A stretch of DNA of 64,000 nucleotides from Burkholderia sp. OK233 (GTDB taxonomy: Bacteria > Pseudomonadota > Gammaproteobacteria > Burkholderiales > Burkholderiaceae): positions 3,472,001 to 3,536,000 of the forward strand of contig NZ_OCSR01000001.1 in assembly GCF_900230185.1 (NCBI RefSeq), in the 5' to 3' direction. This document shows, piece after piece, positions 19,558-29,616 of the stretch. Made by a program: the position numbers and the translations under genes. The notes beneath the pieces are model-generated. The model saw nothing but the letters and a program-made list of their open reading frames with translations, was not told where the DNA came from and ran no database searches. Within the stretch, counting starts at the first letter, position 1, and each line of letters opens with the position of its first letter.

Positions 19558-20451
19558 ATGGCGCGCAAAGGCATTATTCTCGCGGGTGGATCAGGCACGC
19601 GCCTGTATCCGATCACGCATGTCGTCTCCAAGCAGTTGCTGCCGGTTTACGACAAACCGATGATCTACTACCCGCTGTCCACGCTGATGGTGGCGGGTAT
19701 TCGCGACGTGCTGATCATCTCCACGCCGCAGGATACGCCGCGTTTCGAAGCCATGCTCGGCGACGGCAGCCAGTGGGGCATGAACATTCAGTACGCCGTT
19801 CAGCCTTCGCCGGACGGTCTCGCGCAAGCGTTCATCATCGGCCGCGACTTTGTGGGCAACGATCCGTCGGCGCTGATTCTCGGCGACAACATCTTCTACG
19901 GTCACGATCTCGCGAAGCAGCTGGAACGCGCGGACGCGAAAGACGAAGGCGCTACTGTCTTCGCCTATCACGTGCACGATCCGGAACGGTATGGCGTCGT
20001 CGAATTCGACAAGCAGTTCCGCGCGCTGTCGATCGAAGAGAAGCCGGTCAAGCCGCGCTCGAACTACGCTGTTACCGGCTTGTACTTCTACGACAAGCAG
20101 GTCTGCGATATCGCCGCGGACATCAAGCCGTCGCCGCGTGGCGAGCTTGAAATCACCGACGTCAATTCGCGTTATCTGGCCAACGCCGCGCTCAATGTCG
20201 AGATCATGGGGCGTGGTTATGCGTGGCTCGACACGGGCACGCACGATTCGCTGATCGAAGCGGCGACGTTTATTGCGACGCTGCAAAAGCGCCAGGGTCT
20301 GGTGGTCGCGTGTCCGGAAGAGATTGCGTACCGGCAGGCGTGGATCGACGGCGAGCAATTGCTTGCACTGGCCAAGCCACTCGCAAAGAACGCGTACGGC
20401 AAGTATCTGCAAAACCTTCTTACGGACCAAGTTGCATGGCCATCCAAGTAA
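19558..20451 (+). CDS. rmlA: glucose-1-phosphate thymidylyltransferase
   Basis: A 297-residue RmlA, joining dTTP and glucose-1-phosphate. [17 protein letters not shown] is the nucleotide-binding loop, followed by [27 protein letters not shown] and [11 protein letters not shown]. The ATG lies 10 bp after rmlB, and rmlC begins 16 bp before the stop, so the operon is tightly coupled. Confidence 0.97.
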   Translation: MARKGIILAGGSGTRLYPITHVVSKQLLPVYDKPMIYYPLSTLMVAGIRDVLIISTPQDTPRFEAMLGDGSQWGMNIQYAVQPSPDGLAQAFIIGRDFVGNDPSALILGDNIFYGHDLAKQLERADAKDEGATVFAYHVHDPERYGVVEFDKQFRALSIEEKPVKPRSNYAVTGLYFYDKQVCDIAADIKPSPRGELEITDVNSRYLANAALNVEIMGRGYAWLDTGTHDSLIEAATFIATLQKRQGLVVACPEEIAYRQAWIDGEQLLALAKPLAKNAYGKYLQNLLTDQVAWPSK

Positions 20452-20987
20452 CCGCTACAGCGCTGCCTGAAGTCAAGATCATCGAGCCGAAGGTGTTCGG
20501 CGATGCACGGGGCTTTTTCTACGAAAGCTTCAACGGTCGTGAGTTCACCGAACATGTCGAAGCTGGCGTCGAGTTTGTTCAGGATAACCATTCGCGTTCC
20601 GCACGGGGTGTGCTGCGCGGTCTGCACTATCAGATCGTCCATGCGCAAGGCAAGCTGGTGCGCGTCGTGGAAGGCGAGGTGTTTGACGTTGCGGTCGACA
20701 TCCGCAAGAGCTCGCCGAACTTTGGCAAGTGGGTGGGTGTGATTCTGTCGGAAGAGAACCACCGGCAGTTGTGGGTGCCGCCGGGCTTTGCGCATGGTTT
20801 TGTCGTGCTGTCCGAGTCCGCGCAGTTTCTGTATAAGACCACGGATTACTGGTTCCCCGAACACGAGCGCAGCATCGTCTGGAACGATCCGGAGATTGGC
20901 ATTGAATGGCCGATCGACTTCGAACCGTTGCTGGCTGCGAAGGATGCGGCGGGTAAGCGGTTGGCGGAAGCCGAGCATTTCGCGTGA
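20436..20987 (+). CDS. rmlC: dTDP-4-dehydrorhamnose 3,5-epimerase
   Basis: A 183-residue RmlC cupin. [30 protein letters not shown] with the catalytic His, the [16 protein letters not shown] strand and [14 protein letters not shown] are all present. It overlaps rmlA and runs into rmlD. Confidence 0.97.
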   Translation: MAIQVTATALPEVKIIEPKVFGDARGFFYESFNGREFTEHVEAGVEFVQDNHSRSARGVLRGLHYQIVHAQGKLVRVVEGEVFDVAVDIRKSSPNFGKWVGVILSEENHRQLWVPPGFAHGFVVLSESAQFLYKTTDYWFPEHERSIVWNDPEIGIEWPIDFEPLLAAKDAAGKRLAEAEHFA

Positions 20988-20995
20988 GATCTTCA

Positions 20996-21889
20996 ATGAC
21001 GAAGCGTGAAGAGCAAACCATCCTGCTGACCGGTGTGAATGGACAAGTCGGCTTCGAACTGGCGCGCAGTCTGCAAGGTCTGGGTAAAGTGGTCGCGCTG
21101 GATCGCAGTGTGCTGGATCTTGCCGATCTGGATCAGGTGCGGCGCGTAGTTCGCGAGGTGAAGCCTGGTCTGATCGTGAACCCGGCCGCGCATACGGCAG
21201 TCGATAAAGCCGAAACCGACGTCGAAGCCGCCATGCGTCTCAATGCTGAAGCACCTGGCGTGCTGGCTGAAGAGGCGAAGCGGCTTGGCGCGGCACTCGT
21301 TCACTATTCCACGGACTATGTGTTCGACGGCACCAAGGATGGCGCATACGTCGAAAGCGACGCGGTCAATCCCCAGAACGTATACGGCAAGAGCAAACTT
21401 GCGGGCGAGCAGGCGATTGCCGCGGCGGGATGTGCGCATCTGATTTTCCGCACTAGCTGGGTGTACGGCACGCGGGGCAAAAACTTCCTGCTGACCATGC
21501 TGCGTCTTGGCGCGGATCGCGACGAACTGAGCGTGGTGGCCGATCAATTCGGCGCGCCTACGTGGTCGAACACCATTGCCGCGGTGAGCGCGAATGTGCT
21601 GGCGCAGGCCCCGGCTGTGGGCGAAGGCGACTGGTGGCAGGAGCACTCGGGCATCTATCACCTGACGGCTTCGGGTGCTACGTCGTGGCATGGTTTTGCC
21701 GAGGCGATTTTCGAGTTTTCGGATCTGCCGAAAAAGCCGGTCGTGAAGCCGATTCCGGCGGCTTCCTATCCGACACCGGCCGCGCGGCCTGCTAACTCGC
21801 GCGTTTCGAACGACAAGCTCGCGAGTACGTTCGGTGTGCGTGCCCCGGACTGGCGCGAAGCGTTGCGTCTATGCATGGCGGTGAGTTGA
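20996..21889 (+). CDS. rmlD: dTDP-4-dehydrorhamnose reductase
   Basis: A 297-residue RmlD, last step to dTDP-L-rhamnose. ILLTGVNGQVGFEL binds the cofactor, NPAAHTAVDKAE and YSTDYVFDG follow, and YGKSKLAGEQ contains the Y-x3-K pair. ATG at 20996 is preferred; an in-frame GTG at 20984 would overlap the rmlC stop by GTGA and is a real alternative. The glycosyltransferase gene starts 19 bp before its end. Confidence 0.95.
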   Translation: MTKREEQTILLTGVNGQVGFELARSLQGLGKVVALDRSVLDLADLDQVRRVVREVKPGLIVNPAAHTAVDKAETDVEAAMRLNAEAPGVLAEEAKRLGAALVHYSTDYVFDGTKDGAYVESDAVNPQNVYGKSKLAGEQAIAAAGCAHLIFRTSWVYGTRGKNFLLTMLRLGADRDELSVVADQFGAPTWSNTIAAVSANVLAQAPAVGEGDWWQEHSGIYHLTASGATSWHGFAEAIFEFSDLPKKPVVKPIPAASYPTPAARPANSRVSNDKLASTFGVRAPDWREALRLCMAVS

Positions 21890-22794
21890 GCGACAAGTCG
21901 ACCATGCCGCGCACGGGCGCGGTAGTCGTTTTCTATAATCCCGATGCAGCCTGCGTCGAGCGGGCCAATCGGCTTGCGGCGATCATGCATTGCGTGGTTG
22001 TCGACAATACGCCTGCCGTCCGCGCGGCAAACGAGCTTGGGTTGTCTGAAGCGGTCGAATACTTGCCTAACGGCGAGAACGTAGGGATCGCGACGGCGAT
22101 CAATCAGGGCGTCGAGGCCTTGATTCGTGACGGATTTGAGGTGGCGATCCTGTTCGATCAGGACAGCGAGCCGCCCGCGTCCTTGTTCACCGAGTTGCCG
22201 ATGGTTATTGCCCGGGCCAACGAGTCGGGTGGTCGCGTTGCGCTGGCGGGACCGGTCTACGACGACGCACGCCTGCGCGGCGCCGCACCGTTCGTGCGCT
22301 TCAAATGGTGGAGGCTGGAGCGTGTCACTCCGGAAGGAGATCAGCCAATCGACGTCGACTTTCTGATCTCGTCTGGATCATGCATCAACCTTCAGTGGTG
22401 GTCGAGTATTGGTCCGATGGAAGACGCGCTGTTCATTGACTTCGTAGATCTTGAATGGTGTGTGCGAGCGAAACACGGGGGTTACCGTGTACTAGGTGTG
22501 CCTTGGGTACGCATGAGTCACGAATTAGGTGGAGAACCCGTGCGTGTTTTGGGGCGATCTTATCCGATGCATGGACCGCTGCGGCACTACTATCAATTCC
22601 GGAATGCTGTTGCGCTGATGAGGCGCCCCTATATACCGTGGACATGGAAGACGACGGAATTGATCAAGCTTCCCGTTCGGATTGTGATTTACTCATTTTT
22701 TCCGACTCAGCGCCGGCAACATCTGGAGATGGCGTTACGTGGTTTATGTGATGGTTGGCGCGGTCGGTTAGGGCGCTATTCCCGACTCCCCTAA
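21871..22794 (+). CDS. family 2 glycosyltransferase, rhamnosyltransferase-like
   Basis: A 307-residue GT2 protein of the rhamnosyltransferase branch. VVVFYNPD opens the GT-A fold, GENVGIATAINQGVE follows, and ILFDQDSEPP carries the DxD-type metal site. FIDFVDLEWCVRAKHGGYRV is the typical acceptor-side segment. The start overlaps rmlD; a second ATG at 21904 is possible. Its place at the end of rmlBACD suggests it uses the dTDP-L-rhamnose made there. Acceptor unknown. Confidence 0.85.
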   Translation: MHGGELSDKSTMPRTGAVVVFYNPDAACVERANRLAAIMHCVVVDNTPAVRAANELGLSEAVEYLPNGENVGIATAINQGVEALIRDGFEVAILFDQDSEPPASLFTELPMVIARANESGGRVALAGPVYDDARLRGAAPFVRFKWWRLERVTPEGDQPIDVDFLISSGSCINLQWWSSIGPMEDALFIDFVDLEWCVRAKHGGYRVLGVPWVRMSHELGGEPVRVLGRSYPMHGPLRHYYQFRNAVALMRRPYIPWTWKTTELIKLPVRIVIYSFFPTQRRQHLEMALRGLCDGWRGRLGRYSRLP

Positions 22795-23028
22795 GCGATC
22801 ATTCCGACGACGGATTTTGTTTAAGCGTGTCGCGTCTGATCCATCCTGCACAACGTGCAGTTATTTGAAGCACGAAGACGATGCATACACTGTAAGCGCC
22901 GCCACCGAAGACGCGAGGCAGCAACTGCCGATGAAGTTGCCTTACCCAGAGGGTACTTGACGGACGAAAATTTTCGTCTTCGTGTCCTATACAATGCTCT
23001 TCAAATTTACTGAAAGCGAGAGCATACG
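22795..23028. promoter_or_regulatory. gap holding a perfect 16-bp palindrome
   Basis: The 234-bp gap before the IS66-split gene contains GACGAAAATTTTCGTC at 22963-22978, which is its own reverse complement and lies about 50 bp before the TTG start. A loopless palindrome here is a candidate operator. No complete promoter pair was identified. Confidence 0.4.
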
Positions 23029-24420
23029 TTGAATGCTTCAAAGAGTTGGGAGATTCATCGGGTTCAGAGCCTGTTTCTGATCATCGCGGCGACGATCGCT
23101 GTCGCCGCGTTCGCCTTGGCTTGGATGTATCAGTTCATCCCACCAAAAGCGCTTCCATCAGTTGATCTGATAATCGACGCATACAAAAGCTTCGTTTTGC
23201 CAAAGCCGAAGGAACAATTCGTATTCGTTCTGCTTGCGGGAGCAGCACCGATCTTGGTATATGCGGCGGCGTTTTCACCATTTCGACCTACTCCGAGTGG
23301 AGCGGCAGAGAAATTTCTACCAATCCTTGCCGTCGGGCTACTGTTCACCCCACTTTTGTTTTCTGATTTCGTCACAGCGGTCATCGGCGAATACGACAAG
23401 CCACGGTTACACGGTGGGCTTGCATTGGTCGGGGCGGCAGTGGTGGCAGCGCTGATTTCCCACGAATTTTTGTCTTTGTCGCAAGGCCGCGTTCGATCTC
23501 TCCAGGTCAAAACTTCCGCGCCGATCCTATGGGGCTTTTTTTTATCCGCGGTAGCACTTCAACTCGCTTCATGGCGTCTTGTCAGCATTGCTTCCGTAAC
23601 GCGCGACGGCTACTGGTCGACCCATGCCGACCCTATATTTTATGCGTTGAGCCAAGTCGTCGCCGGTAGAACGCTTATGATTGATCTGCCGTCCCAATAC
23701 GGCTTGTTTCCGGAAATTATTGGGCCGCTATTCAAGTTGGTAGGTCTGTCCGTGCTCAAGCTCAGCGTCTTCTTTGCTGTCCTGCAGGCCATATCGCTCG
23801 CGGCACTATATAGCGTTCTTTCCCGCAATATCAAGATCAAGCCATTGCTCATCGTCACGGGTTTAGCGCTTGTGCTGCTGACTTTTGAGACCACACTACA
23901 CATTGCTGGGATCGACGAGCGCTACTATCAATATTGGCCAACCCGCTTCTTCTGGCCAGCGATATCGCTCTTCGCTTTTCAGTGGTTCTTGGCGAAACGG
24001 AATCTCACTCGAACTTGCATTGTCTCGCTGATCGGCGCAATCGGCTTGCTTTGGAATCTCGATTCCGGCCTCTTCATAACTGTAGTGTTTGCTGCCTATC
24101 TGGTAGGTCGGCTAGTTACTGCATTGGTCAATATGAAATCGTGGCGGGTTGCCGGTCCACCCGTGGACGCTTGGCGACCGACGAAATACATCGTCGCGAT
24201 TGGCCTTCATGTTGCGGTGACCGTGGCCGTAATTGTCACTTTCTTAATGGCGATGTCGTGGAAGGCGGGTGAACCACTGAATTGGTTCTGGTTGCTAGCG
24301 TACCAAAAGATCTTCTACAGTCTTGGCCTGATGATGCTCCCGCTGCCAAATCACCCGGACCCGTGGATGTCGATCCTCGGAGTCTACCTAATTGGGCTTA
24401 TTTCAGCTCTGGTGGCGTGG

Positions 24421-24428
24421 CGTGCGCG
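24421..24428 (+). repeat. 8-bp target-site duplication, left copy
   Basis: CGTGCGCG directly before the IS66 left end, identical to 27066-27073. Eight bases is the duplication length known for IS66-family elements. Confidence 0.95.
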
Positions 24429-24548
24429 GTAAGCGACTCACGGCGGCCGTTTCCGCTTCCTCAAGAGGGTTGGGCATGATGTGAGCAGACCGTGGATATC
24501 CGGATGGATCGCGTCCACGATTCTCGATCATGGACGGGAACTATCTGC

Positions 24549-25007
24549 ATGCCGAACGACACGGGTAACAAGATTCACCACCGCCACCGTACCTACACAC
24601 TGGCGTTCAAGCAAGAAGTCATCAGAGAAACGTTGGAACCGGACACTTCGGTTTCTATGGTCGCCCGCCGACACGACATCAACGCCAACATTGTGTTCGC
24701 CTGGCGCAGCCAGTACCGCTCAGGCAAACTCGCTCTGCCCGAATCTGGGGTCGTCGAAGCGCCTCGGCCGGCGAACACTGAATTGCTGCCGGTCGTTGTA
24801 GTCGAGGCGGCTGACGGCTCCGCCGTGACGCACACCACGCCATCCGCTCAAGGAAGTTCGTCAGGGGCTCACGAGACGGTTGCGGCGATGCCTGCCTCAA
24901 CACCGCAGTGCTGTGAAGTCGAGATCGAAGTCGGTAAGCGGCGGGTGCGCATCCGAGGTCTGCCGCTCGAGCGCGCCGAACAGTTTCTGCACGACTGCCT
25001 GCGATGA
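24549..25007 (+). CDS. tnpA: IS66 accessory protein TnpA
   Basis: A 152-residue IS66 OrfA-type protein. An N-terminal helix-turn-helix is visible (YTLAFKQEVIRETL, SMVARRHDINANIVFAWRSQY), followed by a linker and a conserved C-terminus EVEIEVGKRRVRIRG. It overlaps tnpB by ATGA. It is needed with TnpB and TnpC for transposition in this family. ATG at 24549 (MPNDTG) is chosen over a longer frame inside the IS end. Confidence 0.9.
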   Translation: MPNDTGNKIHHRHRTYTLAFKQEVIRETLEPDTSVSMVARRHDINANIVFAWRSQYRSGKLALPESGVVEAPRPANTELLPVVVVEAADGSAVTHTTPSAQGSSSGAHETVAAMPASTPQCCEVEIEVGKRRVRIRGLPLERAEQFLHDCLR

Positions 25008-25348
25008 TTGGCCTGCCCGTAGGTACACGCATCTGGATTGCGGCGGGCGCGACTGACATGCGCTGTGGCTTCCAGGGCTTGGCAGCAAAGGTGCAGACGA
25101 CGCTCCAAGAGAACCCCTTGGGCGGCAATGTCTTTGTTTTTCGCGGACGCCGCGGCGACCTCGTCAAGATTTTGTGGGCGACTGACGACGGGCTGTGGTT
25201 GCTCGCAAGGCGGCTCGAACGTGGCCGCTTTGTCTGGCCGCAGGCCGACAGCGGCAAGATCTTCCTGAGCACCGCCCAGCTGTCGATGTTGCTTGAGGGC
25301 ATTGATTGGCGCCAGCCCCGCCGTACCGCCGCATTGTCGATGTTGTAA
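25004..25348 (+). CDS. tnpB: IS66 accessory protein TnpB
   Basis: A 114-residue IS66 Orf2-type protein. GTRIWIAAGATDMRCGFQGLA, NVFVFRGRRGDLVKILWAT and GLWLLARRLERGRFVWP are hallmark segments. It is coupled to tnpA by a 4-bp overlap. Confidence 0.95.
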   Translation: MIGLPVGTRIWIAAGATDMRCGFQGLAAKVQTTLQENPLGGNVFVFRGRRGDLVKILWATDDGLWLLARRLERGRFVWPQADSGKIFLSTAQLSMLLEGIDWRQPRRTAALSML

Positions 25349-25378
25349 ACCGCGCCGAAGGCTCGTAAACTGCGTCGC

Positions 25379-26932
25379 ATGACGACCGGCGCCGATCTTC
25401 CCGATGATGTTGCAACGCTCAAGGCCATGTTGGTCGAGGCTCGCGCGTCGCTCGCCGAGCGCGATCTCGAGATCGAACGGCTCAAGGTGCTGATCGACAA
25501 GCTCAAGCGCATGCAGTTCGGACGAAAATCCGAGCAGTTGGATCGGCAGATCGAGCGACTCGAGAAGGAGCTCGAGGATCTAACGGCCGCACGCGGGGTC
25601 GCTGACATACGACGGGCACAAGCATCGACATCGAGCGTACCAGCCGCAGAGAACGCGCCAAAGGAAGCGCTTGCCCCGCATTTGCCACGTGAGGATCACA
25701 CGCTCGATCCCGAATCGAGTTGCCCCGACTGCGGCGTGCCAATGCGCACGCTTGGCGAGGATGTGTCCGAGCAGCTCGCTCGCGTCACGGCGGCGTTCAA
25801 GGTGATCCGCACGATCCGGCGCAAGATGATCTGCCCCTGTTGTAGCCACATCGCGCAGCCGCCGATGCCCGGCCTGCCGATTGAACGAAGCATCGCCCAT
25901 CCGAGTTTGCTGGCCGACATCCTTGTCTCCAAATATGCGGATCATTTGCCCCTGTACCGGCAAGAGGAGATCGCTGCGCGCGACGGCGTCACGCTCGATC
26001 GAGGCAGTATGGGGCGCTGGGTCGGGCAATGCGAGGCACTGTGCGCGCCCCTGACCGAAGCATTGCGCCGCTATACGATGGCAGCCACCAAGGTCCACGC
26101 GGACGACACGCCAATCCCAGTGCTCGCGCCCGGCAACAAGAAGACCAAGACGGGGCGCCTGTGGGTCTACGTTCGCGACGACCGCCGCTCGGGCTCGACT
26201 GAACCCGCCGCTGTGTGGTTCGCGTATTCGCCGAACCGCCAAGGTATCCATCCGCAGGCCCACCTCGCCGATTTCGAAGGCATCCTGCAGGCGGATGCGT
26301 ATAGCGGTTTTAACGAGCTATTTACCGACGGCACGATCCGCGAAGCTGCATGCTGGGACCACGCGAGACGAAAGCTGTTCGAGGTTCACGCCAGCACTCC
26401 ATCGGATGCGACGCAGAAAGCGCTCGACATGATCGGCGAGCTCTACAGCGTCGAGGCAGACATCCGCGGCAAATATCCGTGCGAACGACTGCGGGTCAGG
26501 CAAGAGAAGAGCAAGCCGTTGCTCGCGAGCATCGAGACGTGGATGAAGGACAAGCTCGCAACGCTGTCGGCGAAATCCGAGACGGCCAAGGCGATCCGCT
26601 ACTCGCTCAATCAGTGGGACGCGCTCATGTTGTACTGCGACGATGGCCGTGCGGAGATCAGTAACGTGCTTGCCGAGAATGCCTTGCGATGTGTCTCGCT
26701 CGGCAGAAAAAACTACATGTTCGCTGGCTCCGACAGCGGCGGCGACCGGGCCGCCGCGATGTACTCGCTGATTGGTTCGTGCAAATTGAATGGCATCAAT
26801 CCGCGCGCCTACCTGGACTACGTGCTGACACACATCGCTGACCACAAGATCAATCGCATCGACGAACTCCTACCCTGGCGCGTTCTCGACCAGCTGCGCA
26901 AACAGACCAGCCCGCCGAGCCTTGACGCCTGA
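25379..26932 (+). CDS. tnpC: IS66 transposase TnpC
   Basis: A 517-residue DDE transposase. An N-terminal leucine-rich coiled region, a zinc-finger-like CPDCG and CPCC region, then the catalytic core: first Asp in [11 protein letters not shown], second in [12 protein letters not shown], Glu in [11 protein letters not shown]. The frame is intact, ending just before the right inverted repeat. Confidence 0.95.
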   Translation: MTTGADLPDDVATLKAMLVEARASLAERDLEIERLKVLIDKLKRMQFGRKSEQLDRQIERLEKELEDLTAARGVADIRRAQASTSSVPAAENAPKEALAPHLPREDHTLDPESSCPDCGVPMRTLGEDVSEQLARVTAAFKVIRTIRRKMICPCCSHIAQPPMPGLPIERSIAHPSLLADILVSKYADHLPLYRQEEIAARDGVTLDRGSMGRWVGQCEALCAPLTEALRRYTMAATKVHADDTPIPVLAPGNKKTKTGRLWVYVRDDRRSGSTEPAAVWFAYSPNRQGIHPQAHLADFEGILQADAYSGFNELFTDGTIREAACWDHARRKLFEVHASTPSDATQKALDMIGELYSVEADIRGKYPCERLRVRQEKSKPLLASIETWMKDKLATLSAKSETAKAIRYSLNQWDALMLYCDDGRAEISNVLAENALRCVSLGRKNYMFAGSDSGGDRAAAMYSLIGSCKLNGINPRAYLDYVLTHIADHKINRIDELLPWRVLDQLRKQTSPPSLDA

Positions 26933-27065
26933 AGCTTCAATCCAGATAGATCCTGTCCATGATCATCCGATCGTGGACAGGATCTCACTCGATCTATCCC
27001 GAACTATCTGGATCATCATGCCTGAGCGCACGCGCGATAGACGATGGCCGTCACGAGCCGCTTAC

Positions 27066-27073
27066 CGTGCGCG
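27066..27073 (+). repeat. 8-bp target-site duplication, right copy
   Basis: CGTGCGCG directly after the IS66 right end, identical to 24421-24428. The interrupted reading frame resumes at 27074. Confidence 0.95.
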
Positions 27074-27719
27074 CCACCAACGGGCGAAAGATGACATGCT
27101 TTTTTACCTCAGCATGCTAGGGCTGGGACTCTTCGTATATTACGAAGGTCGGTCTCACGTATTGAATCTGATCACGGTGTGTTGGCCTGCAGCCGTACTA
27201 ATTGCAATTTTTGCGGATCAATCTTTGCGATCAATCAGAGCGGGCTTGATTTCAAAAAGACAGATATGCATCCCGATCGCCGCCTTGAGTTTTTTACTGC
27301 TTGCATGCTGTGTATTTGTCATGAAAATTCCATCGTTTCTGGTCGAAGCGTCGCGAGAATACAAGTCGCGCGGCGTGATTGAAGAGCCGTTCGTCGCCAA
27401 CGAAATTGACTTCATCAAAGCTCATTCGATCGAAAGTCGGAAATGCCTGATCGTGTCGCAACGGCAAGGGATATATCACGCGGAAACGGGCTTGGCATCT
27501 CCAGTTGAGGGGCCCGGGCTTGTCGAGATTTTGCTTAAATCAGATGAGCAGAAGTTTGTGAGTGACTTCCTGACGGGACACCTGCGTTGTGTTTTCTATG
27601 GGGTCGGTGGTTACACCGATGCGGGGCTAAAAATTCCTATGGAGGAAATCCTTGCCCATTACGTGGTGCGCGCTAAAAACTCGGATGGCACCATGCTGTA
27701 TCTGGAACCGAACCATTAG

Positions 27720-28207
27720 ACCATCAGGGCAGCCGTCGGTTACCGTTTTCGGATCAGTAACGATACTTCGTATCCGCTCTGCGGAGCTCGTGTTGACGGC
27801 ATCGCGCGGCTAGATGTCCACAACCTTTGCAACAGAGCGTACGAGACCCGCCAAAGGCCTTCCGAATCACTGACGAGGATAGACGCAATGTTTTCTCGTT
27901 GAGTCGGACGATGATGTCGACTCGCCCGCTCAGATGTTTGGCGTGGGTCTTCGAACACCCATCACGTACCGACGCATGACCTCTACGAGTGGTCGGAGCA
28001 ACGTACGGCACTGGCGGACCCGTCGACGAGTGTCGAACGGCTGCGCTCCATGTCGCCACACGCGTAAATCACTGATCGGCGATATAGAGGCAGGTGGTTT
28101 TAGCATGTGCCGTCTCCCCGGACAGCTAGCCACCAGTCGGCAACGAAAATATAGACTAACACTGTTGTCGAGCCAAGTGCTGCCGACCGCACGTTACGTC
28201 TAAGCAG
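27720..28207. other. gap between convergent operons, no recognised gene
   Basis: 488 bp between the end of the IS66-split gene and the end of the gtrB-like gene. Short frames exist on both strands, the longest about 100 codons on the minus strand, but none matches a family I know or has a good ribosome-binding site. Confidence 0.5.
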
Positions 28208-29203
28208 TCACGCAGTCGGGGCAATAGAGTCGGTCGCAGGTTTTTCGGAGTGCTGCCTTGAAGACGTCAACCCAACTGAGTTGATTCGCTCTCGTTCTAT
28301 GACCAAGGGCCGTTTTTGAGCATAGGTGAGAATGGCACCAACATATTCTCCAAGCAGCCCAATGAAAAATAGCTGCACTGAAGAGAAGAAGAACAAGCCG
28401 ATAAGCATCGGTGCGCTGCCCATCGAAAACTTATTCCAGTATAGGAGCTTTAGTAGCAGATAAACTAACGAAACACAAAGACTGAGGCCCGATAGAAAAA
28501 ATCCAGCAATGGTCGCGAGTCGCAGAGGCACCTTCGAATGCGATGTAATACCGAGCATCGCAATGTCGTACAAGGTGTAAAAGTTATTCTTGGAGATGCC
28601 GCGCTTCCGTCTCGGTTGAACATAAGGCAGTTGGACGACGTCGAACCCGATCTCGCAGATCAACCCCCGGAAGTATGGATATGGATCGTCGATCTCGCGC
28701 AAAATCTCAATCACTTTGCGGTCGTAAAGGCCGAATCCCGTGAAGTTCTGGATGAGTTTCACGTTCGCGATGCGCGTAACTAGACGGTAGTACATACGCC
28801 GAAGGGCGAAGAAAAGTGCAGACTCTTTTGCCTCGGGTTTAACGCCAATCACAACGGGTGCGCCCGCAAGCCAACTCTCAACAAAGTCATGCATCAACTC
28901 AGGCGGATCCTGGAGGTCTGCCACGAGCAGAATTACGGCATCTCCCCTGGCTTGCAGCAGCCCGTACATCGGAGAACGAATGTGCCCAAAATTTCGAGCG
29001 TTTACAATCACGCTCACTGCGGGGTCAGCGGCTGCAATGTCACGCAACTTGCTCACCGTGGTATCAGTGGACGCATTGTCGATGAAAAGGTGGTCGTAGG
29101 TAACGTTGGAAATCGTCGAGAAAATGCGACGAGTTTCGCTGTACACCGCCTCAACGTTTTCTTCTTCATTAAAACAGGGGGTGACGACCGTAATATGCTT
29201 CAT
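28208..29203 (-). CDS. GtrB-like polyprenyl-phosphate glycosyltransferase (GT2)
   Basis: A 331-residue DPM1/GtrB-type GT2. VVTPCFNEEENVEAVY opens the domain, ADLQDPPE is the metal-binding site and NARNFGHIRSPMYGL the typical second motif. Two C-terminal membrane helices (about residues 230-255 and 265-290) end before a polar tail. Such enzymes move a sugar from a nucleotide donor to undecaprenyl phosphate on the cytoplasmic side. It is last in the nine-gene operon and overlaps gtrA by 4 bp. The sugar is probably the product of the CDP-sugar genes upstream, by context only. Confidence 0.88.
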   Translation of the reverse strand: MKHITVVTPCFNEEENVEAVYSETRRIFSTISNVTYDHLFIDNASTDTTVSKLRDIAAADPAVSVIVNARNFGHIRSPMYGLLQARGDAVILLVADLQDPPELMHDFVESWLAGAPVVIGVKPEAKESALFFALRRMYYRLVTRIANVKLIQNFTGFGLYDRKVIEILREIDDPYPYFRGLICEIGFDVVQLPYVQPRRKRGISKNNFYTLYDIAMLGITSHSKVPLRLATIAGFFLSGLSLCVSLVYLLLKLLYWNKFSMGSAPMLIGLFFFSSVQLFFIGLLGEYVGAILTYAQKRPLVIERERINSVGLTSSRQHSEKPATDSIAPTA

Positions 29204-29616
29204 GGCAAATTGAAAACAAACCGACGATTGAGAATGAAGGCGACCAAGCTCAGCGGAATCAGCATGATCGCGTTGGCTATGTAGACGTTGATGCCTAAGC
29301 CGAGGATCACACGGACACCACCTAGGTTGACCAGGTAGACGACGCAGTACACGCCGACAAAACGCCAGAAACGCGACCGTGGAGCCCCTCCGAATACCAG
29401 TCGACCGACGCTCTGAAAATTGAACAATACACCGCCGACTGTCGCGAGTCCGATTGCAATTGGATACCCCACTCCAATGTATGTCAGTGCGACAAATAGG
29501 GAATACCCGAAAACCGTGTTGAGTCCCCCGACGACGAGGAAGCGTAGCAATTGATACGGCGTTTTCGAGGGCAGTTCGCCGTCCGAGCCTTTACTATTGG
29601 TATTGAGCACTTGCAT
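29200..29616 (-). CDS. gtrA: GtrA family flippase
   Basis: A 138-residue protein with four predicted membrane helices. LLRFLVVGGLNTVFGYSLF and ILNRRFVF are typical of GtrA, the proposed flippase for undecaprenyl-phosphate-linked sugars. ATG at 29616 is used rather than the preceding TTG. It overlaps the transketolase C-subunit gene by about 23 bp and gtrB by 4 bp. Confidence 0.9.
   Translation of the reverse strand: MQVLNTNSKGSDGELPSKTPYQLLRFLVVGGLNTVFGYSLFVALTYIGVGYPIAIGLATVGGVLFNFQSVGRLVFGGAPRSRFWRFVGVYCVVYLVNLGGVRVILGLGINVYIANAIMLIPLSLVAFILNRRFVFNLP

Larger units (their letters stand above)
24429..27065 (+). mobile_element. complete IS66-family insertion sequence
   Basis: 2637 bp, bounded by imperfect inverted repeats starting GTAAGCG: left 24429-24448, right 27046-27065, 16 of 20 positions matching. 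It carries the three genes typical of IS66 (tnpA, tnpB, tnpC), all open. Perfect 8-bp duplications flank it, so the insertion is probably recent and the element may still be mobile. Confidence 0.96.
23029..27719 (+). pseudogene. large polytopic membrane protein gene interrupted by IS66
   Basis: Bases 23029-24428 and 27074-27719 are two halves of one gene. Removing the IS and one copy of the 8-bp duplication joins the frames exactly (WRAR continues as HQRAKDDMLF), giving about 681 residues. The N-terminal part has about ten hydrophobic segments. The C-terminal part has about three more, then a soluble domain of about 110 residues. The layout resembles polyprenyl-dependent GT-C glycosyltransferases or polymerases of O-antigen loci, but I recognise no specific family. 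The start is a TTG at 23029. As it stands only the first 467 residues could be made, so the gene is almost certainly inactive. Confidence 0.85.
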
